From the NCBI GenBank assembly GCA_036365515.1, contig CM070874.1:173255297-173319296 (forward strand): 64,000 nt of DNA, read 5' to 3'. Under the pieces are notes generated by a model, which saw only the letters and a list, made by a program, of their open reading frames with translations, was not told the origin of the DNA and did no database searches. A program made the position numbers and the translations under genes. Within the stretch, counting starts at the first letter, position 1. Each line of letters opens with the position of its first letter. Below are positions 24,401 through 39,703 of the stretch, piece by piece. The DNA comes from Torymus aiolomorphi (Eukaryota; Arthropoda; Insecta; Hymenoptera; Torymidae).

Positions 24401-27400
24401 CAAACAAATTGTATCTATCGCGATAAATGTAAGAATTTTTTCACAAGTACAAGGCTGCGCTCTGATGAAAATGGAATACTCTATGAAGCCTGTTACAAGT
24501 AATTCGAATAATACGCGGAATGTCTTGGAACGTACATATTTCACTAAGTTTGGGAAATTTTTCAACTTCTTGACTCTCTTACCGCAGCCTAATAAGATTG
24601 TATGTGTCATGATCAATATAAGAATTATTTCACAAGTAAAATGCTATGCTCTAATAAAAAGGGAAGAGTGTATGAAGCCTCTCTAAAAAAATTGTATGTA
24701 TCGTGATAAATATATTATTATTTCACAAATAAAACGCTACCCTCTGATGAATACGGAATAGTGTATGAAACCTGTCTAAAACAATAGTATGTATCGCAAT
24801 AAATATAAGAATTTTTTCAGAACTATCAGGCTACGATCTGATAAAAACGGAATACTGTATGAAACCTGTGTCAAACAAATTGTATCTATCGCGATAAATG
24901 TAAGAAGTTTTTCGCAAGTGCAAGGCTGCGCTCAGATAAAAATGGAATACTGTATGAAGCCTGCTATAAATAATTCGAATGAATTGCGGAATGTCTTAGA
25001 ACGTACATATTTCACTAAGTTTGGGAAATTTTTCAACTTCTTGACTCTCTTACCGCAGCGTAATAAAATTGTATGTATGATGATAAATATAAGAATTATT
25101 TCACAAGTAAAACGCTATGCTCTGATAAAAACGGAAGTCTGTCTGAAGCCTCTCTAAAAAAATTGTATGTATCGTGATAAATATATTATTATTTCACAAT
25201 TAAAACGCTACTCTCAGATGAATACGGAATACTGTATGAAACCTGTTTCAAAAAAATTGTATGTATCGCGATAAATGTAAGAAGTTTTTCAGAAGTACTA
25301 GGCTACGGTCTGATAAAAACGGAATACTGTATGAGGCCAGTGTCAAACAAATTGTATCTATCGCGATAAATGTAAGAATTTTTTCACAAGTACAAGGCTG
25401 CGCTCTGATGAAAATGGAATACTGTATGAAGCCTGTTATAAATAATTCGAATAAAATGCGGAACGTCTTAGAACGTACATACTCCACTACGTCGGGGAAA
25501 TTTGTCAACTTCTTGACTCTCTCACTGCAGCCTAATAAGATTGTATGTATCATGATCAATATAAGAATTATTTCACAAGTAAAACGCTATGCTCTGATAA
25601 AAACGGAAGTCTGTCTGAAGCCTCTCTAAAAAAATTGTATGTATCGTGATAAATATATTATTATTTCACAATTAAAACGCTACCCTCAGATGAATACGGA
25701 ATACTGTATGAAACCTGTTTTCAACAAATTGTATCTATCGCGATAAATGTAAGAAGTTTTTCACAAGTGCAAGGCTGCGCTCAGATAAAAATGGAATACT
25801 GTATGAAGCCTGCTATAAATAATTCGAATAAAATGCGGAATGTCTTAGAACGTACATATTTCACTAAGTTTGGGAAATTTTTCAACTTCTTGACTCTCTT
25901 ACCGCAGCGTAATAAAATTGTATGTATGATGATAAATATAAGAATTATCTCACCAGTAAAACGCTACGCTCTGATAAAAATGGAATACTGTAGGAAGCCT
26001 GTTACAAATAATTCGAATAAAATGCGGAATGTCTTAGAACGTACATATTTACTACGTCGGTGAAATTTTTCAACTTCTTTATACCTTTACCGCAGCATAA
26101 AAAAATTGTATGTATCGTGATAAATATAAGAATTACTTCACAAGTAAAACGCTATTCTCTGATAAAAACGGAATACTGTATGAGGCCTGCGTCAAAAATA
26201 TTGTATGTATCGCGATAAATGTAAGAATTTTTTCACAAGTAAATGGCTATGCTTTGATCAAAACGGAATACTGTATGAAGCCTGTCTCAAAAAAATTGTA
26301 TGTATCATGATAAATATAAGAATAATTTCACAAGTAAAACGCTACGCTCTGAAGATAACGGAATACTGTATGAAGCGCCTGTGTCAAAGAAATTGTATGT
26401 ATCGCGATAACTGTAAGAAGTTTTTCTCAAGTGCAAGGCTGCGCTCTGATGAAAATGGAATACCGTATGAAGCCTGTTATAAATAATTCGAATAAAATGC
26501 GGAACGTCTTAGAACGTACATATTTCACTAAGTTTGGGAAATTTTTCAACTTATTGACCCTCTTTCCACAGCGTAAAAAAATTGTATGTATCGTGATAAA
26601 TATATTATTATTTCACAATTAAAACGCTACTCTCAGATGAATACGGAATACTGTATAAAACCTGTTTCAAAAAAATTGTATGTATCGCGATAAATGTAAG
26701 AATTTTTTCACAAGTAAATGGCTATGCTTTGATCAAAACGGAATACTGTATGAAGCCTGTCTCAAAAAAATTGTATGTATCGCGATAAATGTAAGAAGTT
26801 TTTCACAAGTAAGACGCTATACTCTGATAAAAATGGAATACTGTATGAAGCCTGTTACAAATAATTCGAATAAAACGCGGAACGTCCTAGAACGTATATA
26901 TTTCACTACGTCGGGGAAATTTTCAACTTCATTACTCTCTCACTGCAGCGCAAAAAAATTGTATGTATCATGATAAATATAAGAATAATTTCACAAGTAA
27001 AACGCTACGCTCTGAAGATAACGGAATACTGTATGAAGCGCCTGTGTCAAAAAAATTGTATGTATTGCGATAAATGTAAGAAGTTTTTCTCAAGTACAAG
27101 GCTGCGCTCTGATGAAAATGGAATACCGTATGAAGCCTGTTATAAATAATTCGAATAAAATGCGGAACGTCTTAGAACGTACATATTTCACTAAGTTTGG
27201 GAAATTTTTCAACTTATTGACCCTCTTACCACAGCGTAAAAAAATTGTATGTATCGTGATAAATATATTATTATTTCACAATTAAAACGCTACCCTCTGA
27301 TGAATACGGAATACTGTATGAAACCTGTTTCAAAAAAATTGTATGTATTGCGATATATGTAAGAAGTTTTTCTCAAGTACCAGGCTACGGTCTGATGGAA

Positions 27401-30400
27401 ATGGAATACTGTATGAAGCCTGTTACAAATAAATCGAATAAAAGGCGGAATGTCTTAGAACGTACTTAATTCACAAGATCGGGGAAATTTTTCAACTTCT
27501 TGACTCTCTTACCATCGCGTAAAAAATTTCTATATATCATGATAAATGTAAGAAGTATTTCACAAGTAAAACGCTATGCACTGATAAAAACGGAATACTG
27601 TATTAAGCCTGTCTCAAAAAAATAGTATGTAAAGCAATAAATATAAGAATTTTTTCAGAAGTATCAGGCTACGGTCTGATAAAAACGGAATACTGTATGA
27701 GGCCTGTGTCAAACAAATTGTATCTATCGCGATAAATGTAAGAATTTTTTCACAAGTACAAGGCTGCGCTCTGATGAAAATGGAATACTGTATGAAGCCT
27801 GTTATAAATAATTCGAATAAAATGCGGAACGTCTTAGAACGTACATACTCCACTACGTCGGGGAAATTTGTCAACTTCTTGACTCGCTCACTGCAGCCTA
27901 ATAAGATTGTATGTATCATGATCAATATAAGAATTATTTCACAAGTAAAACGCTATGCTCTGATAAAAACGGAAGTCTGTCTGAAGCCTCTCTAAAAAAA
28001 TTGTATGTATCGTGATAAATATATTATTATTTCACAATTAAAACGCTACCCTCAGATGAATACGGAATACTGTATGAAACCTGTTTCAAACAAATTGTAT
28101 CTATCGCGATAAATGTAAGAAGTTTTTCACAAGTGCAAGGCTGCGCTCAGATAAAAATGGAATACTGTATGAAGCCTGCTATAAATAATTCGAATAAAAT
28201 GCGGAATGTCTTAGAACGTACATATTTCACTAAGTTTGGGAAATTTTACAACTTCTTGACTCTCTTACCGCAGCGTAATAAAATTGTATGTATGATGATA
28301 AATATAAGAATTATCTCACCAGTAAAACGCTACGCTCTGATAAAAATGGAATACTCTAGGAAGCCTGTTACAAATAATTCGAATAAAATGCGGAATGTCT
28401 TAGAACGTACATATTTACTACGTCGGTGAAATTTTTCAACTTCTTTATACCTTTACCGCAGCATAAAAAAATTGTATGTATCGTGATAAATATAAGAATT
28501 ACTTCACAAGTAAAACGCTATTCTCTGATAAAAACGGAATACTGTATGAGGCCTGCGTCAAAAATATTGTATGTATCGCGATAAATGTAAGAATTTTTTC
28601 ACAAGTAAATGGCTATGCTTTGATCAAAACGGAATACTGTATGAAGCCTGTCTCAAAAAAATGGTATGTATCGCGATAAATGTAAGAAGTTTTTCACAAG
28701 TAAGACGCTATACTCTGATAAAAATGGAATACTGTATGAAGCCTGTTACAAATAATTCGAATAAAACGCGGAACGTCCTAGAACGTATATATTTCACTAC
28801 GTCGGGGAAATTTTCAACTTCATTACTCTCTCACTGCAGCGCAAAAAAATTGTATGTATCATGATAAATATAAGAATAATTTCACAAGTAAAACGCTACG
28901 CTCTGAAGATAACGGAATACTGTATGAAGCGCCTGTGTCAAAAAAATTGTATGTATCGCGATAACTGTAAGAAGTTTTTCTCAAGTACAAGGCTGCGCTC
29001 TGATGAAAATGGAATACCGTATGAAGCCTGTTATAAATAATTCGAATAAAATGCGGAACGTCTTAGAACGTACATATTTCACTAAGTTTGGAAAATTTTT
29101 CAACTTATTGACCCTCTTACCACAGCGTAAAAAAATTGTATGTATCGTGATAAATATATTATTATTTCACAATTAAAACGCTACTCTCAGATGAATACGG
29201 AATACTGTATGAAACCTGTTTCAAAAAAATTGTATGTATCGCGATAAATGTAAGAATTTTTTCACAAGTAAATGGCTATGCTTTGATCAAAACGGAATAC
29301 TGTATGAAGCCTGTCTCAAAAAAATTGTATGTATCGCGATAAATGTAAAAAGTTTTTCACAAGTAAGACGCTATACTCTGATAAAAATGGAATACTGTAT
29401 GAAGCCTGTTACAAATAATTCGAATAAAACGCGGAACGTCCTAGAACGTATATATTTCACTACGTCGGGGAAATTTTCAACTTCATTACTCTCTCACTGC
29501 AGCGCAAAAAAAATGTATGTATCATGATAAATATAAGAATAATTTCACAAGTAAAACGCTACGCTCTGAAGATAACGGAATACTGTATGAAACGCCTGTG
29601 TCAAAAAAATTGTATGTATCGCGATAAATGTAAGAAGTTTTTCTCAAGTACAAGGCTGCGCTCTGATGAAAATGGAATACCGTATGAAGCCTGTTATAAA
29701 TAATTCGAATAAAATGCGGAACGTCTTAGAACGTACATACTCCACTACGTCGGGGAAATTTGTCAACTTCTTGACTCTCTCACTGCAGCGCAAAAAAATT
29801 GTATGTATCATGATAAATATAAGAATAATTTCACAAGTAAAACGCTACGCTCTGAAGATAACGGAATACTGTATGAAGCGCCTGTGTCAAAAAAATTGTA
29901 TGTATCGCGATAACTGTAAGAAGTTTTTCTCAAGTGCAAGGCTGCGCTCTGATGAAAATGGAATACCGTATGAAGCCTGTTATAAATAATTCGAATAAAA
30001 TGCGGAACGTCTTAGAACGTACATATTTCACTAAGTTTGGGAAATTTTTCAACTTATTGACCCTCTTTCCACAGCGTAAAAAAATTGTATGTATCGTGAT
30101 AAATATATTATTATTTCACAATTAAAACGCTACTCTCAGATGAATACGGAATACTGTATAAAACCTGTTTCAAAAAAATTGTATGTATCGCGATAAATGT
30201 AAGAATTTTTTCACAAGTAAATGGCTATGCTTTGATCAAAACGGAATACTGTATGAAGCCTGTCTCAAAAAAATTGTATGTATCGCGATAAATGTAAGAA
30301 GTTTTTCACAAGTAAGACGCTATACTCTGATAAAAATGGAATACTGTATGAAGCCTGTTACAAATAATTCGAATAAAACGCGGAACGTCCTAGAACGTAT

Positions 30401-31315
30401 ATATTTCACTACGTCGGGGAAATTTTCAACTTCATTACTCTCTCACTGCAGCGCAAAAAAATTGTATGTATCGTGATAAATATATTATTATTTCACAATT
30501 AAAACGCTACCCTCTGATGAATACGGAATACTGTATGAAACCTGTTTCAAAAAAATTGTATGTATCGCGATAAATGTAAGAATTTTTTTACAAGTACCAG
30601 GCTACGGTCTGATGGAAATAGAATACTGTATGAAGCCTGTTACAAATAAATCCAATAAAACGCGGAATGTCTTAGAACGTACATATTTCACTACGTCGGG
30701 GATATTTGTCAACTTCTTGACTCTCTTACCATCGCGTAAAAAATTTCTATCTATCATGATAAATATAAGAAGTATTTCACAAGTAAAATGCTATGCACTG
30801 ATAAAAACGGAATACTGTATGTAGCCTGTCTCAAAAAAATAGTATGTAAAGCAATAAATATAAGAATTTTTTCAGAAGTATCAGGCTACGGTCTGATAAA
30901 AACGGAATACTGTATGAGGCCTGTGTCAAACAAATTGTATCTATCGCGATAAATGTAAGAATTTTTTCACAAGTACAAGGGCACGCTCTGATAAAAATGG
31001 AATACTGTATGAAGCCTGCTATAAATAATTCGAATAAAATGCGGAATGTCTTAGAACGTACATATTTCACTAAGTTTGGGAAATTTTTCAACTTCTTGAC
31101 TCTCTTACCGCAGCGTAATAAAATTGTATGTATCATGATCAATATAAGAATTATTTCACAAGTAAAACGCTATGCTCTGATAAAAACGGAAGTCTGTCTG
31201 AAGCCTCTCTAAAAAAATTGTATGTATCGTGATAAATATATTATTATTTCACAATTAAAACGCTACTCTCAGATGAATACGGAATACTGTATGAAACCAG
31301 TTTCAAAAAAATTGT

Positions 31316-34159
31316 ATGTATCGCGATAAATGTAAGAAGTTTTTCAGAAGTACTAGGCTACGGTCTGATAAAAACGGAATACTGTATGAGGCCAGTGTCA
31401 AACAAATTGTATCTATCGCGATAAATGTAAGAATTTTTTCACAAGTACAAGGCGGCGCTCTGATGAAAATGGAATACTGTATGAAGCCTGTTATAAATAA
31501 TTCGAATAAAATGCGGAACATATTAGAACGTACATACTCCACTACGTCGGGGAAATTTGTCAACTTCTTGACTCTCTCACTGCAGCGCAAAAAAATTGTA
31601 TGTATCATGATAAATATAAGAATAATTTCACAAGTAAAACGCTACGCTCTGAAGATAACGGAATACTGTATGAAGCGCCTGTGTCAAAAAAATTGTATGT
31701 ATCGCGATAAATGTAAGAAGTTTATCTCAAGTACAAGGCTGCGCTCTGATGAAAATGGAATACCGTATGAAGCCTGTTATAAATAATTCGAATAAAATGC
31801 GGAACGTCTTAGAACGTACATATTTCACTAAGTTTGGGAAATTTTTCAACTTATTGACACTCTTACCACAGCGTAAAAAAATTGTATGTATCGTGATAAA
31901 TATATTATTATTTCACAATTAAAACGCTACTCTCAGATGAATACGGAATACTGTATGAAACCTGTTTCAAAAAAATTGTATGTATCGCGATAAATGTAAG
32001 AATTTTTTCACAAGTAAATGGCTATGCTTTGATCAAAACGGAATACTGTATGAAACCTGTCTCAAAAAAATTGTATGTATCGCGATAAATGTAAGAAGTT
32101 TTTCACAAGTAAGACGCTATACTCTGATAAAAATGGAATACTGTATGAAGCCTGTTACAAATAATTCGAATAAAACGCGGAACGTCCTAGAACGTATATA
32201 TTTCACTACGTCGGGGAAATTTTCAACTTCATTACTCTCTCACTGCAGCGCAAAAAAATTGTATGTATCATGATAAATATAAGAATAATTTCACAAGTAA
32301 AACGCTACGCTCTGAAGATAACGGAATACTGTATGAAGCGCCTGTGTCAAAAAAATTGTATGTATCGCGATAAATGTAAGAAGTTTATCTCAAGTACAAG
32401 GCTGCGCTCTGATGAAAATGGAATACCGTATGAAGCCTGTTATAAATAATTCGAATAAAATGCGGAACGTCTTAGAACGTACATATTTCACTAAGTTTGG
32501 GAAATTTTTCAAATTATTGACCCTCTTACCACAGCGTAAAAAAATTGTATGTATCGTGATAAATATATTATTATTTCACAATTAAAACGCTACTCTCAGA
32601 TGAATACGGAATACTGTATGAAACCTGTTTAAAAAAAATTGTATGTATCGCGATAAATGTAAGAATTTTTTCACAAGTAAATGGCTATGCTTTGATCAAA
32701 ACGGAATACTGTATGAAGCCTGTCTCAAAAAAATTGTATGTATCGCGATAAATGTAAGAAGTTTTTCAGAAGTATCAGGCTACGGTCTGATAAAAACGGA
32801 ATACTGTATGAGGCCTGTGTCAAACAAATTGTATCTATCGCGATAAATGTAAGAATTTTTTCACAAGTACAAGGCGGCGCTCTGATGAAAATGGAATACT
32901 GTATGAAGCCTGTTATAAATAATTCGAATAAAATGCGGAACGTATTAGAACGTACATACTCCACTACGTCGGGGAAATTTGTCAACTTCTTGACTCTCTC
33001 ACTGCAGCGCAAAAAAATTGTATGTATCATGATAAATATAAGAATAATTTCACAAGTAAAACGCTACGCTCTGAAGATAACGGAATACTGTATGAAGCGC
33101 CTGTGTCAAAAAAATTGTATGTATCGCGATAAATGTAAGAAGTTTATCTCAAGTACAAGGCTGCGCTCTGATGAAAATGGAATACCGTATGAAGCCTGTT
33201 ATAAATAATTCGAATAAAATGCGGAACGTCTTAGAACGTACATATTTCACTAAGTTTGGGAAATTTTTCAACTTATTGACACTCTTACCACAGCGTAAAA
33301 AAATTGTATGTATCGTGATAAATATATTATTATTTCACAATTAAAACGCTACTCTCAGATGAATACGGAATACTGTATGAAACCTGTTTCAAAAAAATTG
33401 TATGTATCGCGATAAATGTAAGAATTTTTTCACAAGTAAATGGCTATGCTTTGATCAAAACGGAATACTGTATGAAGCCTGTCTCAAAAAAATTGTATGT
33501 ATCGCGATAAATGTAAGAAGTTTTTCACAAGTAAGACGCTATACTCTGATAAAAATGGAATACTGTATGAAGCCTGTTACAAATAATTCGAATAAAACGC
33601 GGAACGTCCTAGAACGTATATATTTCACTACGTCGGGGAAATTTTCAACTTCATTACTCTCTCACTGCAGCGCAAAAAAATTGTATGTATCATGATAAAT
33701 ATAAGAATAATTTCACAAGTAAAACGCTACGCTCTGAAGATAACGGAATACTGTATGAAGCGCCTGTGTCAAAAAAATTGTATGTATCGCGATAAATGTA
33801 AGAAGTTTATCTCAAGTACAAGGCTGCGCTCTGATGAAAATGGAATACCGTATGAAGCCTGTTATAAATAATTCGAATAAAATGCGGAACGTCTTAGAAC
33901 GTACATATTTCACTAAGTTTGGGAAATTTTTCAAATTATTGACCCTCTTACCACAGCGTAAAAAAATTGTATGTATCGTGATAAATATATTATTATTTCA
34001 CAATTAAAACGCTACTCTCAGATGAATACGGAATACTGTATGAAACCTGTTTCAAAAAAATTGTATGTATCGCGATAAATGTAAGAATTTTTTCACAAGT
34101 AAATGGCTATGCTTTGATCAAAACGGAATACTGTATGAAGCCTGTCTCAAAAAAATTGT
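31316..34159 (+). repeat. Eleven-monomer higher-order repeat, 1422 bp, two copies
   Basis: Equivalent positions 31316, 32738 and 34160 are each 1422 bp apart, and other landmarks keep the same spacing (31980/33402 and 32643/34065). Within one unit I count seven short and four long monomers in the order S L S L S S L S L S S. Copies differ by very few bases, for example catattag against cgtattag near 31521 and 32943. This is recent amplification of a multi-monomer unit. Confidence 0.85.
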
Positions 34160-37100
34160 ATGTATCGCGATAAATGTAAGAAGTTTTTCAGAAGTATCAG
34201 GCTACGGTCTGATAAAAACGGAATACTGTATGAGGCCTGTGTCAAACAAATTGTATCTATCGCGATAAATGTAAGAAGTTTTTCTCAAGTACAAGGCTGC
34301 GCTCTGATGAAAATGGAATACCGTATGAAGCCTGTTATAAATAATTCGAATAAAATGCGGAACGTCTTAGAACGTACATACTCCACTACGTCGGGGAAAT
34401 TCGTCAACTTCTTGACTCTCTTACTGCAGCGCAAAAAAATTGTATGTATCATGATAAATATAAGAATAATTTCACAAGTAAAACGCTATGCTCTGAAGAT
34501 AACGGAATACTGTATGAAGCGCCTGTGTCAAAAAAATTGTATGTATCGCGATAACTGTAAGAAGTTTTTCTCAAGTACAAGGCTGCGCTCTGATGAAAAT
34601 GGAATACCGTATGAAGCCTGTTATAAATAATTCGAATAAAATGCGGAACGTCTTAGAACGTACATATTTCACTAAGTTTGGGAAATTTTTCAACTTATTG
34701 ACCCTCTTACCACAGCGTAAAAAAATTGTATGTATCGTGATAAATATATTATTATTTCACAATTAAAACGCTACTCTCAGATGAATACGGAATACTGTAT
34801 GAAACCTGTTTCAAAAAAATTGTATGTATCGCGATATATGTAAGAAGTTTTTCTCAAGTACCAGGCTACGGTCTGATGGAAATGGAATACTGTATGAAGC
34901 CTGTTACAAATAAATCGAATAAAAGGCGGAATGTCTTAGAACGTACATATTTCACTAAGTTTGGGAAATTTTTCAACTTCTTGACTCTCTTGCCGCAGCG
35001 TAATAAAATTGTATGTATGATGATAAATATAAGAATTATTTCACAAGTAAAACGCTATGCTCTGATAAAAACGGAAGTCTTTCTGAAGCCTCTCTAAAAA
35101 AATTGTATGTATCGTGATAAATATATTATTATTTCACAATTAAAACGCTACTCTCAGATGAATACGGAATACTGTATAAAACCTGTTTCAAAAAAATTGT
35201 ATGTATCGCGATAAATGTAAGAATTTTTTCACAAGTAAATGGCTATGCTTTGATCAAAACGGAATACTGTATGAAGCCTGTCTCAAAAAAATTGTATGTA
35301 TCGCGATAAATGTAAGAAGTTTTTCACAAGTAAGACGCTATGCTCTGATAAAAATGGAATACTGTATGAAGCCTGTTACAAATAATTCGAATAAAACGCG
35401 GAACGTCTTAGAACGTACATACTCCACTACGTCGGGGAAATTTGTCAACTTCTTGACTCTCTCACTGCAGCGCAAAAAAATTGTATGTATCGTGATAAAT
35501 ATATTATTATTTCACAATTAAAACGCTACTCTCAGATGAATTCGGAATACTGTATGAAACCTGTTTCAAAAAAATTGTATGTTTCGCGATAAATGTAAGA
35601 ATTTTTTCACAAGTAAATGGCTATGCTTTGATCAAAACGGAATACTGTATGAAGCCTGTCTCAAAAAAATTGTATGTATCGCGATAAATGTAAAAAGTTT
35701 TTCACAAGTAAGACGCTATACTCTGATAAAAATGGAATACTGTATGAAGCCTGTTACAAATAATTCGAATAAAACCCGGAACGTCCTAGAACGTATATAT
35801 TTCACTACGTCGGGGAAATTTTCAACTTCATTACTCTCTCACTGCAGCGCAAAAAAAATGTATGTATCATGATAAATATAAGAATAATTTCACAAGTAAA
35901 ACGCTACGCTCTGAAGATAACGGAATACTGTATGAAACGCCTGTGTCAAAAAAATTGTATGTATCGCGATAAATGTAAGAAGTTTTTCTCAAGTACAAGG
36001 CTGCGCTCTGATGAAAATGGAATACCGTATGAAGCCTGTTATAAATAATTCGAATAAAATGCGGAACGTCTTAGAACGTACATACTCCACTACGTCGGGG
36101 AAATTTGTCAACTTCTTGACTCTCTCACTGCAGCGCAAAAAAATTGTATGTATCATGATAAATATAAGAATAATTTCACAAGTAAAACGCTAGGCTCTGA
36201 AGATAACGGAATACTGTATGAAGCGCCTGTGTCAAAAAAATTGTATGTATCGCGATAACTGTAAGAAGTTTTTCTCAAGTGCAAGGCTGCGCTCTGATGA
36301 AAATGGAATACCGTATGAAGCCTGTCATAAATAATTCGAATAAAATGCGGAACGTCTTAGAACGTACATATTTCACTAAGTTTGGGAAATTTTTCAACTT
36401 ATTGACCCTCTTACCACAGCGTAAAAAAATTGTATGTATCGTGATAAATATATTATTATTTCACAATTAAAACGCTACTCTCAGATGAATACGGAATACT
36501 GTATAAAACCTGTTTCAAAAAAATTGTATGTATCGCGATAAATGTAAGAATTTTTTCACAAGTAAATGGCTATGCTTTGATCAAAACGGAATACTGTATG
36601 AAGCCTGTCTCAAAAAAATTGTATGTATCGCGATAAATGTAAGAAGTTTTTCACAAGTAAGACGCTATACTCTGATAAAAATGGAATACTGTATGAAGCC
36701 TGTTACAAATAATTCGAATAAAACGCGGAACGTCCTAGAACGTATATATTTCACTACGTCGGGGAAATTTTCAACTTCATTACTCTCTCACTCCAGCGCA
36801 AAAAAATTGTATGTATCGTGATAAATATATTATTATTTCACAATTAAAACGCTACCCTCTGATGAATACGGAATACTGTATGAAACCTGTTTCAAAAAAA
36901 TTGTATGTATCGCGATAAATGTAAGAATTTTTTCACAAGTACCAGGCTACGGTCTGATGGAAATAGAATACTGTATGAAGCCTGTTACAAATAAATCCAA
37001 TAAAACGCGGAATGTCTTAGAACGTACATATTTCACTACGTCGGGGATATTTGTCAACTTCTTGACTCTCTTACCATCGCGTAAAAAATTTCTATCTATC

Positions 37101-39180
37101 ATGATAAATATAAGAAGTATTTCACAAGTAAAATGCTATGCACTGATAAAAACGGAATACTGTATGTAGCCTGTCTCAAAAAAATAGTATGTAAAGCAAT
37201 AAATATAAGAATTTTTTCAGAAGTATCAGGCTACGGTCTGATAAAAACGGAATACTGTATGAGGCCTGTGTCAAACAAATTGTATCTATCGCGATAAATG
37301 TAAGAATTTTTTCACAAGTACAAGGGCACGCTCTGATAAAAATGGAATACTGTATGAAGCCTGTTACAAATAATTCGAATAAAATGCGGAATGACTTAGA
37401 ACGTACATATTTGACTACACCGTGGAAATTTTCAAACTTCTTGACTCGCTTACCGCAGCGTAAAAAAATTCTATCTATCATGATAAATACAAGAATAATT
37501 TCACAAGTAAAACGCTATGCTCTGATAAAAACGGAATACTGTATGAAGCCTGTTACAAGTAATTCGAATAAAACGCGAAATGTCTTAGAACGTACATATT
37601 TCACTACGTCGGAAAAATTTTCAACTTCTTTACACTCTCAGTGCAGCGTAAAAAGATTGTATGTATGGTGATCAACATAAGAATTATTTGACAAGTAAAA
37701 GGCTATGCTCTGATAAAAACGGAATACTGTATGAAACCTGTGTCAAAAAAATAGTATGTAGCGCGATAAATGTAAGAATTATTTCACAAGTAAAACGCTA
37801 CGCTCTGATGAAAACAGAATACTGTATGAAGCCTGTCTCAAAAAAATTGTACGTATCGCGATAAATGTAAGAAGTTTTTCACAAGTAATACGCTACACTG
37901 TGATAAAAATGGAATACTTTAGGAAGCCTGTTACAAATTATTCGAATAAAACGCGAAATGTCTCAGAGCGTACATATTTCACTACGTTGGGGATACTTTT
38001 TAACTTCTTGACCCTCTTACCGTAGCTTAAAAACATTGTATGTATCGTGATAAATATAAGATTTACTTCACAAGTACAACGCTTCGCTCTGATAACAACG
38101 GTATACTGTATGAGGCCTGTATAAAAATATGGTATGTATCGTGATAAATATAAGAATTATTTCACAATTAAAACGCTACGCTCTGTTGAAAGTGGAATAC
38201 TGTATGAAACCTGTGTCAAAAAAATTGTACGTATCGCGATAAATGTAAGAATTTTCTCACAAGTACAAGGCTACACTCTGATGAAAATGGAATACTGTAT
38301 GAAGCCTGTTACAAATAATTCGAATAAAATGCGGAATGTCTTACAACGTACATATTGCACTACGTTGGGGAATATTTTCAACTTCTTGACTCTCTTACCG
38401 CAGCGTAAAAAAATTGTATTATTCATGATAAATATACGAATCATTTCACAAGTAAAACGATATCCTCTAATAAAAACGGCATACCGTATGATGCCTGTGT
38501 AAAAAATTGTATGTATCGTGATAAATATAAGAATTATTTCACAATTAAAACGCTACGCTCACATGAAAACGGAATACTGTATGAAGCCTGTTACGAATAA
38601 TTCGAATAAAATGCGGAATGTCTTACAACGTACATATAGCACTACGTTGGGGAATATTTTCAACTTCTTGACTCTCTTACCGCAGCGTAAAAAAATTGTA
38701 TGTATCGTGATAAATATAAGAATTACTTCACAAGTAAAACGCTATTCTCTGATAAAAACGGAATACTGTATGAGGCCTGTGTCAAAAATATTGTATGTAT
38801 CGCGATAAATGTAAGAATTTTTTCACAAGTATATGGCTATGCTCTGATCAAAACGGAATACTGTATGAAACCTGTGTCAAAAAAATAGTATGTAGCGCGA
38901 TAAATGTAAGAATTTTCTCACAAGTACAAGGGCGCGCTCTGATGAAAATGGAATACTTTAGGAAGCCTGTTACAAATAATTCGAATAAAACGCGGAATGT
39001 CTTAGAACGTACATATTTCACTACGTCGGTGAAATTTTTCAACTTCTTTACACCTTTACCGCAGCATAAAAAAATTGTATGATTCGTGATAAATGTACGA
39101 ATTATTTCACAAGTAAAACGCTATCCTCTGATAAAAACGGAATACTGCATGAAGCCTCTGTAAAAAATTGTATGAATCGT

Positions 39181-39703
39181 GATATATATATATATTAATC
39201 CGGAAGTTTGATGAGTTTTTTCGTGACTTGTGTGGAAGATTGAGGAGCATCCTCAAACTTCATCGTCACTCGCCTGGAAGTTTGGAGAGGTCCTCAGGAA
39301 CAAATCCGGAAATTTGAGGAGCTCGTCAATCACTATTACGGAAATTTGAGATGTATCCTTAAAAATTACAATAAAACTCCTTAAACCTTCAAGAGTGTAC
39401 CGTAAACCTCCTCAAACATTCAAAAGTGTACTGCAAACCTCCTCAAACTTCCAAAAGTGTACCGTAAACCTCCTCAAATATCCAAGAGTATACCGTAAAC
39501 CTCTTCAAACTTCCGTATTCGAAATTTCAACATTCTGTCAAATTTCACCAATATTATATATAACGTTTAATTGTTGAAACATGCAATCAACAAACAGGCG
39601 CACTACACTACAGAAGACTTCGACTATCCTTTATACAATTTGAGAATCTCAAAGATACAATAGTGTAGTGCCAACCTCTTCAAACTTCCAATAGTGTACC
39701 GTA
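39181..39703. repeat. Composite-repeat block 2 inside the array
   Basis: A near-identical copy of the block at 18463, again starting with a TA run and attaatccggaagtttgatg and ending accgtattggga. Differences are single bases. The left flank (38795-39180) also matches the left flanks of blocks 1 and 3. Confidence 0.85.

Larger units (their letters stand above)
18983..39180 (+). repeat. Satellite array, segment 2 (20 kb)
   Basis: Uninterrupted S and L monomers in many orders. Some neighbourhoods are clearly higher-order (see the 283-bp and 1422-bp entries). Others are duplicated over kilobases: 25250-26300 reappears 2366 bp downstream, and 29234-30830 reappears 6345 bp downstream. L monomers are 189 bp, a multiple of three, so runs containing them stay open for 100 to 160 codons on both strands. 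These ORFs repeat the monomer text and have no family signature. Confidence 0.92.
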
